Shown here piece after piece: positions 16,967-25,755 of a stretch of 64,000 nucleotides of DNA. The stretch's first letter is position 1. Each line of letters begins with the position of its first letter. Source of the DNA: Caulobacter sp. (GTDB taxonomy: Bacteria > Pseudomonadota > Alphaproteobacteria > Caulobacterales > Caulobacteraceae); assembly GCA_017745235.1 (NCBI GenBank), contig JAGHZU010000001.1:310001-374000 (forward strand), given 5' to 3'. A program made the translations under genes and the position numbers. A model generated the notes under the pieces. It saw only the letters and a list, made by a program, of their open reading frames with translations. It ran no database searches and was not told where the DNA came from.

Positions 16967-18220
16967 TCAGTAGGCCATGCCCTGGGCCACGGCCTTCAGG
17001 CGCTCGATGGCCGAGAACTTGTCCTCGAGGAAGTCCTGGTCGATCCACCACAGCTCGACCTCGCGCATCACCTCCCCGACCATCGGCCCCTTGGGCACGC
17101 CGGCCTTGAGGACCTCCTCGCCCGTCAGCGGGAAGGCGGGCGGGGTCCAGCTTTCGCCCAGGGCCAGCAGGCCGCGCCACTGCGAGGTTGTGGCCGAGCG
17201 GTTGGCGCCGGCCCAGGCCAGCTTCACCCGGTCGCTGAACACCTTGATCCCCAGGGCGTAGACAGCCCGGCGGGTCTCGCGCGGGCTCATCCACGAGACG
17301 ATGCGCGGCGACTTGCCCACGGCCGCCACCAGGCGCTCCTTCAGGGCGTTGGACAGGCGCAGGCGCTCGGCCATCTGCTCGGCGATCTTGGGGTCGTCGG
17401 GGATCAGCGAGGCCAGGCGCAGCTCGGGGTCGTTCTCGAACAACTGCTCGGTCTCGATGGCCATCAGCCCCTCGAAGCGGGCCAGCGACTTCACGAACGG
17501 CAGGATCGAGGACAGCACGCTGGTGGCCGCCATCAGCCGCAGGGACGCGCGCGGGTCGTCGGCCGCCAGCAGCTTCAGCAGCTCCTTCTGGGTGCGCTCG
17601 GCCGCGCGGCCCTCGACCATGCTCTTTAGGGCCTTGCACGCGGCCAGGGCCTTCTGGTCCGGCTCGCCGCGACCATACCAGGCATGGAAACGGAAGAACC
17701 GCAGGATGCGCAGATAGTCCTCGCGGATGCGGGTCATCGGATCGCCGACGAACACCACCCGCCCCTCGCGGGCGTCGGCTACGCCGTGGCCGGTGGGGTC
17801 GTAGAGGCGGCCGTGGATATCGGCGTAGAGGGCGTTGAAGCGGAAGTCGCGACGCTCGGCGTCCTGGTCCCAGTCCTGGGTGAACGACACCACCGCCCGG
17901 CGGCCGTCGGTCGAGACGTCGCGGCGCAGGGTGGTGATCTCGTAGGGCCGGCCGCCCGACACGGCCGTGACCGTGCCGTGGTCGACGCCCGTGGGAATGG
18001 CCTTCAGCCCCGCCTCGTGCAGGGCCTCGATCACCTGGTCGGGCGTCAGGGTGGTGGCGATGTCGATGTCGTCGATCGGCTTGCCCATCAGGGTGTTGCG
18101 CACGCAGCCGCCCACGAAGCGCGCGCAGCCGGGAAAGCCCCGCGCCTCGAGCGCGGCGATCACCGCCTGGGTCTGCGGCAGCGCCATCCACGGCGTCACG
18201 CCAATCGTTTCACTGCTCAA
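16967..18220 (-). CDS. cca: CCA tRNA nucleotidyltransferase / poly(A) polymerase family
   Basis: Adds or repairs the 3' CCA of tRNA. About 417 residues from the proposed start. The nucleotidyltransferase head has RFVGGCVRNTLMG and DDIDIATTL (metal aspartates), then DGRRAVVSFTQDWDQDAERRDFRFNAL and the RILRFFRFHAWYG helix. The start is uncertain. TTG at 18220 has GGGGGAG six bases upstream and is preferred; ATG at 18187 would also keep the domain. The longer frame to 18304 crosses a palindromic repeat, giving the spurious peptide VTPAQAG. Confidence 0.88.
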   Translation of the reverse strand: MSSETIGVTPWMALPQTQAVIAALEARGFPGCARFVGGCVRNTLMGKPIDDIDIATTLTPDQVIEALHEAGLKAIPTGVDHGTVTAVSGGRPYEITTLRRDVSTDGRRAVVSFTQDWDQDAERRDFRFNALYADIHGRLYDPTGHGVADAREGRVVFVGDPMTRIREDYLRILRFFRFHAWYGRGEPDQKALAACKALKSMVEGRAAERTQKELLKLLAADDPRASLRLMAATSVLSSILPFVKSLARFEGLMAIETEQLFENDPELRLASLIPDDPKIAEQMAERLRLSNALKERLVAAVGKSPRIVSWMSPRETRRAVYALGIKVFSDRVKLAWAGANRSATTSQWRGLLALGESWTPPAFPLTGEEVLKAGVPKGPMVGEVMREVELWWIDQDFLEDKFSAIERLKAVAQGMAY

Positions 18221-18245
18221 GATCGACTCCCCCGCCGATACGCCA

Positions 18246-18273
18246 CAAGGTCCCCCGGCTTGCGCGGGGGTCA
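18246..18273. repeat. short inverted repeat of the GTCCCC/GGGGAC type
   Basis: GGTCCCCCGGCTTGCGCGGGGGTC forms a compact hairpin between the Nudix gene and cca on the minus strand. It resembles the half-elements at 37498-37589 and 60095-60166. Confidence 0.45.
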
Positions 18274-18340
18274 CGCATTTCAAACGAATATCGCCGCCGA
18301 ACAAGCCCGACGGGGTAAAATCCGTCGCGGTTTCGGCGGT

Positions 18341-19015
18341 TTACGTCGCGTCGCCGGGGGTCTGGAACGGTTCGGGGGGCGAAGCGGCCTCCTCGCCATG
18401 CAGCCGTTCGTAGAGCGCGCGCAGCATCCCGGCCGTGGCGCCCCAGATGAACCGCTCGTTCCACGGCATGGCGTAGAAGAACCGGCGCTCGCCGTCGGGC
18501 AGGTCGCGGTGCTGGCGCTGATGGTTGCCCGGGTCCATCAGGAACTCGAACGGCGTCTCGAAGACGTCGGCCACCTCGTCCGGACTGGCCACGAAGGTGG
18601 CCGCCGGGTCGATGAAGCCCACCACCGGCGTCACGTGGAAGCCGGTGACCGTGCGGTAGCCCTGCAGCAGGCCGGCGACGGTGACGAACGAAGCGTCCAG
18701 CCCCACCTCCTCCCACGCCTCGCGCAGGGCGGTCTCCCAGGGCGTCTCGCCCGGGTCGCAGCGACCGCCCGGAAAGGCGATCTGGCCGGTGTGGCTGCGC
18801 AGGGTGTCGGCGCGGCGGGTCAGCAGCACGTTCAGCCCCGTCTCGCGCTCGACCAGGCCCACCAGCACCGCGGCCGGGCGCAGGGCGTGGGGATTGTCGG
18901 GCCGCATGCCGGGATTGAGGTCGAAGTCCGAACGGACGGCGTCCAGGCTGGGATCGTAGGTGGAGATGGGATCGAGCCGGCTGGTGATCCACGCCCGGCG
19001 TTCCTCGCGGGTCAT
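18341..19015 (-). CDS. Nudix hydrolase, CoA pyrophosphatase-like
   Basis: A 224-residue Nudix protein. The Nudix box GGRCDPGETPWETALREAWEEVGL is complete, and the preceding LLTRRADTLRSHTGQIAFPGG is the UPF0035 signature of CoA/acyl-CoA pyrophosphatases (NudL-like). It probably cleaves CoA derivatives to 3',5'-ADP and phosphopantetheine. Its start overlaps the stop of the DUF1285 gene by four bases (19012-19015). The order DUF1285, Nudix, cca suggests one transcript. Confidence 0.9.
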   Translation of the reverse strand: MTREERRAWITSRLDPISTYDPSLDAVRSDFDLNPGMRPDNPHALRPAAVLVGLVERETGLNVLLTRRADTLRSHTGQIAFPGGRCDPGETPWETALREAWEEVGLDASFVTVAGLLQGYRTVTGFHVTPVVGFIDPAATFVASPDEVADVFETPFEFLMDPGNHQRQHRDLPDGERRFFYAMPWNERFIWGATAGMLRALYERLHGEEAASPPEPFQTPGDAT

Positions 19016-19584
19016 CGATGCGCCCCGGCCGGCGCGATCGGGAACCAGGCGCCGTTCGAGGCCACGCCCAGGCGCGGGCCTTCGGGCGTGTCGCGCTCGA
19101 CCGCCATCTCGACCAGTTCGTAGAACACCGGGCGGGCGATCAGCGCCTCCAGCCCGCGGCGAACGTGAACATAGGGACGCGGCTCGCCCGTCTCGGCGTC
19201 GGTCTCCACGCGGATGGCGTTGTCGGGGCCCGCCTCGACCACGTCGCCCACATTGGTGACGAAGACCAGCGCCTCGCCCATACGGTCGACGCGAGTGGCG
19301 ATGAACGGCGCGTCCTCGACCTGGATCTTCAGCTTCTCGACCGGCGTGACCAGGTGATAGCCGTCGGGGTCCAGCCGCAGCACCGTCGAGAACAGCCGCA
19401 CCAGGGCCTCGCGCCCGATGGGCGAACCCTCGTGGAACCACAGGCCGTCCCGGCGGATGCGGATGTCGATGTCGCCGCAATGCTCGGGATGCCAGAGATG
19501 GACGGGCGGCAGGCCACGCTCGCCGGCCGCCTTGGCCGCGGCGGTGACGCCTGCGAGGCCGGAGGGGGCGGGATCGGCGGTCAT
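19012..19584 (-). CDS. DUF1285 domain protein
   Basis: A 190-residue soluble protein. DIDIRIRRDGLWFHEGSPIGREALVRLFSTVLR and YHLVTPVEKLKIQVEDAPF are the family's hallmark text; the crystal fold is two beta-rich domains of unknown function. The ATG at 19584 was preferred; ATG at 19602 (MAYLKSM) also stays in frame and neither has a strong ribosome site. It is translationally coupled to the Nudix gene downstream. Confidence 0.85.
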   Translation of the reverse strand: MTADPAPSGLAGVTAAAKAAGERGLPPVHLWHPEHCGDIDIRIRRDGLWFHEGSPIGREALVRLFSTVLRLDPDGYHLVTPVEKLKIQVEDAPFIATRVDRMGEALVFVTNVGDVVEAGPDNAIRVETDAETGEPRPYVHVRRGLEALIARPVFYELVEMAVERDTPEGPRLGVASNGAWFPIAPAGAHR

Positions 19585-19643
19585 GGACTTCAGGTAGGCC
19601 ATGCCGGGCTTCGGCTCAAGCGGAGGCTCGGCCTGACCTTGCG

Positions 19644-20198
19644 TCAAACGGCGCGGATCGGTCCGGCCAGCCCCTCGTCGCCGCCCTCGGCCAGGGCCCG
19701 GACCAGCACGCGACGCTGGTCGGTCGGGCCGGGCATGATCGCCTGGGCGACCGGCGCGGCCGAAAAGCCCATGCGCGCGAAGTAGGGCGCGTCGCCCACC
19801 AGGAGCACAGCGGGCCAGCCGGCCTTGGCCGCCGCCGCGCAGGCGGCCTCCACCAGGGCCTGGCCCAGGCCGTGGCGCCGCTCGTCGGCGTCCACCGCCA
19901 GCGGGCCCAGGAACGCCACGCGCTTGCCGCCCACGGTGACCGGCCACAGCCGCACGCTGCCGATCACCCGGCCGTCCAGCAGGGCCACGAACGAGCAGTC
20001 GTCCAGCTTGTGGTTGCCCTCGCGCAGCCGCTCGGACGACTTGGCGAAGCGGCCCGGGCCGAAGGCGCGATCGACCAGCACCTCGACCGCGCGGGCGTGC
20101 TGCGGGCCTTCGACGACGACGGCGGGGAGAGGGGAAGAAGCGGCGAGGACGGAGGACGACATGGGCGCGAAACGTTCCGGAGACACGAAATGGGGCAT
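19644..20198 (-). CDS. GNAT family N-acetyltransferase, YhbS-like
   Basis: A 184-residue protein. The acetyl-CoA loop lies in LAVDADERRHGLGQALVEAAC, matching the R/Q-x-x-G-x-G/A pattern. VLLVGDAPYFARMGFSA is typical of YhbS-type acetyltransferases. The substrate is unknown. The ATG at 20198 gives the longest form; ATG at 20162 (MSSSVLAAS) is an alternative that would remove 12 residues. Confidence 0.85.
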   Translation of the reverse strand: MPHFVSPERFAPMSSSVLAASSPLPAVVVEGPQHARAVEVLVDRAFGPGRFAKSSERLREGNHKLDDCSFVALLDGRVIGSVRLWPVTVGGKRVAFLGPLAVDADERRHGLGQALVEAACAAAAKAGWPAVLLVGDAPYFARMGFSAAPVAQAIMPGPTDQRRVLVRALAEGGDEGLAGPIRAV

Positions 20199-20248
20199 AG
20201 CCCCGGATCGTGACGCGGCCGAGACGGTCGCTTCCGGGGCGGTTCTAG

Positions 20249-20268
20249 GCGCGGATCACAATCCGCGC
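20249..20268. promoter_or_regulatory. perfect inverted repeat in a divergent intergenic region
   Basis: GCGCGGAT-CACA-ATCCGCGC, an 8-bp stem with a four-base centre, lies 50 bp upstream of the acetyltransferase and 154 bp upstream of the MFS gene. The position suits an operator or an RNA hairpin in either leader; no regulator is adjacent. Confidence 0.3.
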
Positions 20269-20421
20269 GGCGCGGGTTCGTCGCAGGCGTCGCATGACGC
20301 GTCCTTCCGTGTCAGGAGCGCGCCGAATAGGGCCTAGGGCGCGTGGCGTCAATGAAATCAACTGTCGCATCAAAGAAACGCGATTGCGGCGACGCTCCGT
20401 CAAGGACATGGTCCCGGCCCG

Positions 20422-21696
20422 ATGACCGACGCTCCCGCCGCCCCCGCCTCGCCCGAACCGGAACCCGACACGTCCACCCGCGCCCTGCTCCGCGAACGCG
20501 ACTTCGTCCTCTTCTGGTTCGCCCGCTTCCTCTCGACCCTGGGCGTGCAGGTGCAATCGGTGGCCCTGGGCTGGCAGGTCTACGCCATCGCCCGCCTGAC
20601 CCATTCGGTCGGCGAGTCGGCCTTCATGGTCAGCATGATCGGCCTGGCTCAGTTCCTGCCGCTGCTGCTTCTGACCCTGCTGGCGGGCGAGACCGCCGAC
20701 CGCCGCACCCGCAAGATCATCGTGGCCGCGACCCTGGCGATGGACGCCTGCAGCGCCGGCGCGCTGCTGGTGCTGGCCCTGGCCGGCTCGACCCAGCTTT
20801 GGCCGATCTTCGCGATCTCGGTGCTGTTCGGGGCCAGCCGCTCGTTCCTCTCGCCCGCCAGCAGCGCCATGGGGCCGATGCTGGTGCCGCGCGCCCTGCT
20901 GCCGCGCGCCATCGCCTGGAACTCGCTGTCCTGGCAAAGCGCCTCCATCGCCGGCCCGGCCCTGGGCGGCCTGCTGCTGATCCACTCGCCCGGCGCAGCG
21001 TTCGGCGCGGCCCTGATCCTCTACCTGGTCGCCTCGGCCCTGGTGCTGTCGATCCGCAAGACCACCAAGCCCGAGACCCAGCCCGGCTCGCGCCTGGAGC
21101 TGATCAAGGAAGGCCTCGTCTACGTCTGGAAGAACAAGATCGTCTTCGGCTCGATCTCGCTGGACCTGTTCGCGGTGATCCTGGGCGGAGCCACGGCTCT
21201 GCTGCCCGTGTTCGCCCGCGACGTGCTGCACGTGGGCCCCGGGGGGTTCGGCGTGCTGCGCGCGGCCCCGGCGATCGGCGCGACCCTGGTGGGCGTCTAC
21301 CTGGCCAGCAACCCGATCCGCCGCCACGCGGGCAAGATCATGTTCGGCGGCGTGGCCCTGTTCGGCGCGGCCACCGTCGTCTTCGGCCTGTCCAGGCTGC
21401 TGCCGCTGTCGGTGGTGGCCCTGGCGGTGCTGGGCGGGGCCGACATGCTGTCGGTCTACATCCGCCAGACCCTGGTCCAGCTGGTCACGCCCGACGTGAT
21501 GCGCGGCCGCGTGGCCGCCGTCTCCGGGGTGTTCATCAGCGCCTCCAACGACCTGGGCGAGGTCGAAAGCGGCGCGGCGGCCTGGCTGATGGGCCCGGTC
21601 GGCGCGGCCGTGTTCGGCGGCGTCGGGGCCATGGCGGTCACCGGCCTGTGGGCCTGGCTGTTCCCCGCCCTGCGCAAGGCCGACCGGCTGGAATAG
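20422..21696 (+). CDS. MFS exporter, EntS-like (MFS_3)
   Basis: A 424-residue inner-membrane protein with twelve predicted hydrophobic segments. The first is FVLFWFARFLSTLGVQVQSVALGWQVYAI, characteristic of the EntS/MFS_3 drug and siderophore exporters. The cytoplasmic loop carries GETADRRTRKII, the expected motif A, between segments 2 and 3. The N-terminus is a proline/glutamate-rich cytosolic tail. No siderophore genes are nearby, so the cargo is unknown. Confidence 0.9.
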   Translation: MTDAPAAPASPEPEPDTSTRALLRERDFVLFWFARFLSTLGVQVQSVALGWQVYAIARLTHSVGESAFMVSMIGLAQFLPLLLLTLLAGETADRRTRKIIVAATLAMDACSAGALLVLALAGSTQLWPIFAISVLFGASRSFLSPASSAMGPMLVPRALLPRAIAWNSLSWQSASIAGPALGGLLLIHSPGAAFGAALILYLVASALVLSIRKTTKPETQPGSRLELIKEGLVYVWKNKIVFGSISLDLFAVILGGATALLPVFARDVLHVGPGGFGVLRAAPAIGATLVGVYLASNPIRRHAGKIMFGGVALFGAATVVFGLSRLLPLSVVALAVLGGADMLSVYIRQTLVQLVTPDVMRGRVAAVSGVFISASNDLGEVESGAAAWLMGPVGAAVFGGVGAMAVTGLWAWLFPALRKADRLE

Positions 21697-21708
21697 CCGT
21701 TTCCACCG

Positions 21709-22188
21709 TCAGGAAGCCGCCAGCTTCACGATGGCCTCGCCCGTCATCCGGCGCACGGTCCATTCGTCCATCGCCGCCGCGCCCAGGCTGTCGTAGAAGG
21801 CGATCGACGGGGCGTTCCAGTCCAGCACCGCCCATTCCAGCCGGCCCAGCCCCTCGGCCACGCAGCGCCGCGCCAGGTTGGCCAGCAGGGCCTTGCCCGC
21901 TCCCGCGCCGCGCGCGTCGGGGCGCACGAACAGGTCCTCCAGATAGATGCCGTGCCGCCCCACGAAGGTGGAGTAGTTGTAGAACCACAGGGCGAAGCCC
22001 ACCGGCCGGCCGTCGAGCTCGGCGATGTCGCAGAAGGCCTTGGGATCGGGGCCGAACAGCGCCACGCTCACGTCGTCTTCCGTGGCGCGCACGTCGTCGA
22101 GCAGCTTCTCGTACTCGGCCAGCTCGCGGATGAACGCCAGGATGAGGGCGCTGTCCCCAGGGGCGGCCGGACGGATGGAAACGGGCAT
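21709..22188 (-). CDS. GNAT family N-acetyltransferase, diamine acetyltransferase-like
   Basis: A 159-residue protein. The acetyl-CoA site is LEDLFVRPDARGAGAGKALLANLA, and LEWAVLDWNAPSIAFYDSLGA resembles spermidine/spermine (SSAT-like) acetyltransferases. It probably acetylates a small amine, but this is by resemblance only. Its start codon shares the four bases CATG with the start of the TfoX-like gene on the opposite strand. Confidence 0.88.
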   Translation of the reverse strand: MPVSIRPAAPGDSALILAFIRELAEYEKLLDDVRATEDDVSVALFGPDPKAFCDIAELDGRPVGFALWFYNYSTFVGRHGIYLEDLFVRPDARGAGAGKALLANLARRCVAEGLGRLEWAVLDWNAPSIAFYDSLGAAAMDEWTVRRMTGEAIVKLAAS

Positions 22189-22519
22189 GGCGGTCTCTTC
22201 GGACTATCTGGAATTCGTGCTGGAGGCGCTGGCCCCGGTGGGGCCGCTGACCTCGCGGCGGATGTTCGGCGGAGTCGGCCTCTACGCCCAAGGCCTGTTC
22301 TTCGCCCTGATCGACGACGACACCCTGTACCTCAAGGGCGACGAGGCCCTGCGGCCGGCGTTCGAGGCGGTGGGCTCGGTCCAGTTCGCCCCGTTCGGCA
22401 TGAGCCCCATGGCCTACTGGACCGCCCCGGCCGAGGCGCTGGACGATCCGGAACTGATGATCGACTGGGCCCGCCGCTCGATCGCCGTGGCGGCGGCGCG
22501 GAAGGGGCGCTCGAAATAG
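22187..22519 (+). CDS. TfoX/Sxy N-terminal domain protein
   Basis: A 110-residue protein. FVLEALAPVGPLTSRRMFGGVGLYAQGLFFALIDDDTLYLKGDE is the TfoX N-terminal domain; the C-terminal domain of full-length Sxy is absent. Short members are widespread and mostly uncharacterised, so competence control cannot be assumed. The ATG at 22187 overlaps the divergent start at 22188. An ATG at 22175 is an alternative. Confidence 0.85.
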   Translation: MAVSSDYLEFVLEALAPVGPLTSRRMFGGVGLYAQGLFFALIDDDTLYLKGDEALRPAFEAVGSVQFAPFGMSPMAYWTAPAEALDDPELMIDWARRSIAVAAARKGRSK

Positions 22520-22522
22520 CCC

Positions 22523-23380
22523 TTACCCGATCACCACCCCCGGCGGCGGGACGCTGTCCTCGGGGACGAAGAAGTCCGGCATCAGGGTGGCGGTGGGGTC
22601 CACGCGGTACTTGTCGAAGTCGCGCACGCCCTCTTCGTAGAGGAAGGTGTCGTCGATCACGAACCGGCCGGTGAATTCCCGCGAGGGCTTCTGGAAGATC
22701 GCGTGGGCGGCGTCGGCCATGATCTCGACCGTGCGGCAGTGCTTGAGCCCCTCCTCGCCGGTCAGGGCGAACTGGATGGCGGCGGTGGCGATGGCCGTGC
22801 GCGGCCACAGGGCGTTGCAGGCCACGCCGTCGGCCTTGAACTCCTGCGCCATGCCCAGCATGCAAAGGCTCATGTTGTACTTGGCCATCGAATAGGCCAC
22901 GTGCGGGGCGAACCAGCGCGGATTCAGGTCCAGCGGCGGCGACAGGGCCAGGATGTGCGGATTGGCCGACTTCTTCAGGTGCGGCAGGCAGACCTTCGAC
23001 GTCAGGAACGTGCCGCGCCCGTTGATCTGGTGCATCAGGTCGTAGCGCTTCATGTCGGTGGCCAGCGTACCGGTCAGCGAGATGGCCGAGGCGTTGTTCA
23101 CGCAGATATCGATGCCGCCGAACGTTTCCACCGCCTTGTCGACGGCGGCCTGGACACTGGCCTCCTCGCGCACGTCAACCACCAGCGGCAGGGCCTTGCC
23201 CCCGGCCGCCTCGATCTCGGCGGCGGCGGTGTAGATGGTGCCCGGCAGCTTGGGATGGGCCTGCGCGGTCTTCGCCGCGATGACGATGTTCGCCCCGTCC
23301 CGCGCCGCGCGCAGGGCGATGGCCAGGCCGATGCCCCGCGAGGCGCCGGTGATGAAGAGGGTCTTGCCTGCAAGGCTCAT
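22523..23380 (-). CDS. SDR family oxidoreductase, HSDL2-like
   Basis: A 285-residue short-chain dehydrogenase. The cofactor loop TGASRGIGLAIALRAA begins at residue 11, with NNASAI and the active site ALSPPL...YSMAK. The segment NIVIAAKTAQAHPKLPGTIYTAAAEIEAAGGKAL is the insertion typical of the hydroxysteroid dehydrogenase-like 2 group. The C-terminal sterol-carrier domain of the human protein is missing. The ATG at 23380 has GGAG upstream. It may act on acyl-CoA derivatives. Confidence 0.9.
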   Translation of the reverse strand: MSLAGKTLFITGASRGIGLAIALRAARDGANIVIAAKTAQAHPKLPGTIYTAAAEIEAAGGKALPLVVDVREEASVQAAVDKAVETFGGIDICVNNASAISLTGTLATDMKRYDLMHQINGRGTFLTSKVCLPHLKKSANPHILALSPPLDLNPRWFAPHVAYSMAKYNMSLCMLGMAQEFKADGVACNALWPRTAIATAAIQFALTGEEGLKHCRTVEIMADAAHAIFQKPSREFTGRFVIDDTFLYEEGVRDFDKYRVDPTATLMPDFFVPEDSVPPPGVVIG

Positions 23381-23463
23381 GGCGGGTCTCCCGACGCGCT
23401 GGCTGAAATCGCGCCGACCCTGATCCCGCCGCGCGCGGGGGGCAAGGGCGGCGAAAGCTGAGA

Positions 23464-24432
23464 TTAGGCCGCGTCGGCGCCGGTGGTCGTCACCGACAGG
23501 GCCCACAGGCGCTCGGCCGCTTCCGGATCCAGGGCATAGGGCATGACGCCGGCCCAGGGATGCTCCTTGCTCCAAGGAACGGCCTGGGCCAGGTCTTCCA
23601 GATAGAGGCCGCCGGTTCCGTCAAGTTCTGCGCCGACGGCGGCCCAGACGCTGGTCGAGGCGCCCTGGGCGGGCGTCTTGAAGCCGTCGCGCACCTTGCC
23701 GTCGTCGTCGATCCAGCCCATCGCCTTCTGCTCCTCCAGCGGCAGGTGGCGCTGCAGCGGAGTCATGATGCCGCCGGGCATGACGGCGAAGGCCCGCACG
23801 TCCCGGTCCTTGAACCGCCTGTCGAAGCCGACGGCGAACAGGGCGTTGGCGGTCTTGGCCTGGCCATAGGCTTCCCACTTGTCGTAGGGCCGGTGGCGGA
23901 AGTGGGGATCGTCGAAGTTCATGGCCGAGCGGCGGTGGCCGATCGACGACAGCGACACCAGCCGCGACCCCCACCCCGATTTGGCGCCCGCCACCAGGTT
24001 CGGGGCCAAGAGCACCGACAGCAGGAAGTGGCCGAAATGGTTCGTGCCGATCTGCATCTCCAGCCCGTCCTCGGTATAGGCGAGCGGGCAGGCCATGACG
24101 CCGGCGTTGTTGATCAGCAGGTTCAGCGGCCGCCCGCCCCAGCGCCCGGCGAAGGCGCGGACGGAGGCCAAGCTGGACAGGTCCAGCATCGACCAGCCGA
24201 CCTCCGTCTTGGCCGTCTTCCGGATGTCGGCGACGGCGGCCTCGGCAAGGTCGGGCTTGCGCGCGGCGATCACCACCTCGGCCCCGGCCTCGGCCAGGGC
24301 GCGCGCCGTTTCGATCCCGATGCCGGTCGCCCCGCCGGTGACGATGGCGACCTTGCCGCTCAGGTCCTGGCCGGCGACCACGTCGCGGGCGTCGGTGTAG
24401 GGCCCGAAGGGCGAGGTGATGCGGTCGGCCAT
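23464..24432 (-). CDS. SDR family oxidoreductase, WWOX/retinol dehydrogenase-like
   Basis: A 322-residue short-chain dehydrogenase. The motif TGGATGIGIETARALAEAGAEVVIAARKPD begins near residue 31, followed by LLINNAGVMA, GTNHFGHFLLS, VSLSSIGHRR and the catalytic Y-x-x-x-K (YGQAKTAN). Such proteins reduce or oxidise hydrophobic alcohols. GGGAG precedes the ATG at 24432. It is separated from the hydratase upstream by a hairpin, so co-transcription is doubtful. Confidence 0.9.
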   Translation of the reverse strand: MADRITSPFGPYTDARDVVAGQDLSGKVAIVTGGATGIGIETARALAEAGAEVVIAARKPDLAEAAVADIRKTAKTEVGWSMLDLSSLASVRAFAGRWGGRPLNLLINNAGVMACPLAYTEDGLEMQIGTNHFGHFLLSVLLAPNLVAGAKSGWGSRLVSLSSIGHRRSAMNFDDPHFRHRPYDKWEAYGQAKTANALFAVGFDRRFKDRDVRAFAVMPGGIMTPLQRHLPLEEQKAMGWIDDDGKVRDGFKTPAQGASTSVWAAVGAELDGTGGLYLEDLAQAVPWSKEHPWAGVMPYALDPEAAERLWALSVTTTGADAA

Positions 24433-24481
24433 GAGGTTTCGCTCCCTTTTCCCGTTCTTTCGTGACGCGCACCCAACCGTC

Positions 24482-24519
24482 GTCATCCCGGAAGCCTCAC
24501 GGAGGCTATCGGGGATGAC
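24482..24519. repeat. GTCATCCC-type palindromic element
   Basis: Outer arms GTCATCCC (24482-24489) and GGGATGAC (24512-24519) enclose inner arms AGCCTC and GAGGCT. On the minus strand it follows the enoyl-CoA hydratase and may terminate that transcript. A related element occurs at 46073-46128. Confidence 0.6.
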
Positions 24520-24533
24520 AAGATGGAAGGAAG

Positions 24534-25304
24534 CTACCCCACCTTCGTGAAGTCCGGCGGACGGCGCTCCATGAAGGCCGTGAAGGCCTCGCGCGCCTCG
24601 GCCGTCTGGAGGCGCTGGCCGAACAGCTCGCCTTCCCTGTCCATCAGGGCGGCGATGCCCTCGGCGTCGCGCATCAGCGTCTTGGTCACGGTCAGGGCGC
24701 CCAGCGGGCGCTTGGCCAGTTGGTCGGCGGCGGCGCGGGCGCGGGCGCGCAGGTCCTCGGCCGGCACGCAGGCGTTGGCGATGCCCCAGGCCGCGGCGGT
24801 CTCGCCGTTCACCGCCTCGCCCAAGGCGAACATGGCGTAGGCGCGGGCGTGGCCGATACGGGCCGGCAGCAGCAGGCTGGAGGCGGCTTCCGGCACCAGC
24901 GCCAGGTTGACGAACGGCACGGTCAGCTTGGCGTCCGGGCTGACGAACACCAGGTCGCAGTGCAGCAGCATGGTCGTGCCCACGCCGACGGCCTGGCCCT
25001 GGACGGCGGCCACCAGCGGCCGGGTGGCGCCGGCCAGCGCCTTGAGGAAGCGCATCACGTGGCGCTCGCCCGAGAACGCGCCGGTGGCCTGGGCGGCGAA
25101 GTCCTGCAGGTCGTTGCCCGAGCTGAAGCTGTCGCCGTCGGCCTGGAACACCACCACCCGCACCGAGGGGTCGGTCTCGGCCCGCTCCAGCCCGTCGGCC
25201 AGCACGCCGTACATGGCGTTGCTCAGGGCGTTCTTCTTGTCCGGACGGGCCAGGGTGAGGGTCATCACGCCGGCTTCGACCTCCACTTTCACATGGTCGG
25301 TCAT
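24534..25304 (-). CDS. enoyl-CoA hydratase/isomerase
   Basis: A 256-residue crotonase-fold protein. The oxyanion-hole segments are SFSSGNDLQDF (about residues 58-68) and AVQGQAVGVGTTMLLHCDLVF. In place of the two glutamates of classical hydratases it has V at GQAVGVG and PEA at LVPEAAS, so only the second glutamate is obvious; it may be an isomerase or a hydratase with altered chemistry. The MarR-type gene ends one base before this start, so the two form an operon. Confidence 0.88.
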   Translation of the reverse strand: MTDHVKVEVEAGVMTLTLARPDKKNALSNAMYGVLADGLERAETDPSVRVVVFQADGDSFSSGNDLQDFAAQATGAFSGERHVMRFLKALAGATRPLVAAVQGQAVGVGTTMLLHCDLVFVSPDAKLTVPFVNLALVPEAASSLLLPARIGHARAYAMFALGEAVNGETAAAWGIANACVPAEDLRARARAAADQLAKRPLGALTVTKTLMRDAEGIAALMDREGELFGQRLQTAEAREAFTAFMERRPPDFTKVG

Positions 25305-25305
25305 C

Positions 25306-25746
25306 TTAAGCGTCTCCTTTGGGGAACTTGGTCTGCAGGCTCTGCAGCCAGCGGGACACCACGGCGATCTCGTCGTCCGTGAAGCCCTGGGTGAGGGTGT
25401 CGTTGAGGCCTTCCACGCCGTGCTTGGCCTCCTCGCGGGCCTCGCGGCCCTTGTCGGTGAGGTGCAGGCGCAAGGCGCGGCCGTCCTTGGGATCGGGCCG
25501 GCGCTCGACCAGCTCGGCGCGGACCATGCGGTCGACCAGGCCGGTCATGGCCGAGGGGGCCAGGTCCAGGGCCTCGGCCGCCTCGCCGATCAGCACGCCG
25601 TCGGCCCGGCCCAGCACGAACAGCGCGCCCGACTGCGCGGCCGTCAGCCCGCCCTTGGCCGCCATCTTGGCCTCGACATGGCGCTGCACGCGCCGGTGGG
25701 CGACGTTGAGCAGGAAGACGAGGCGGCGATCGGGCGGCGTGGACAT
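25306..25746 (-). CDS. MarR family transcriptional regulator
   Basis: A roughly 146-residue winged-helix repressor. GLTAAQSGALFVLGRADGVLIGEAAEALDLAPSAMTGLVDRMVRAELVERRPDPKDGRALRLHLTDKG is the complete MarR helix-turn-helix and wing. It probably controls its own operon with the hydratase and releases DNA on binding an acyl or aromatic ligand; this is inferred. The ATG at 25746 is listed; a GTG at 25755 has GAAG at a better distance and may be the real start. Confidence 0.88.
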   Translation of the reverse strand: MSTPPDRRLVFLLNVAHRRVQRHVEAKMAAKGGLTAAQSGALFVLGRADGVLIGEAAEALDLAPSAMTGLVDRMVRAELVERRPDPKDGRALRLHLTDKGREAREEAKHGVEGLNDTLTQGFTDDEIAVVSRWLQSLQTKFPKGDA

Positions 25747-25755
25747 GGCCGGCAC

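Noticed and set aside
18220..18304. An N-terminal extension of cca beginning MFGGDIRLKCVTPAQAG
   Set aside because: The stretch is encoded by a palindromic repeat, whose usual false translation is VTPAQAG. The better start is TTG 18220 or ATG 18187.
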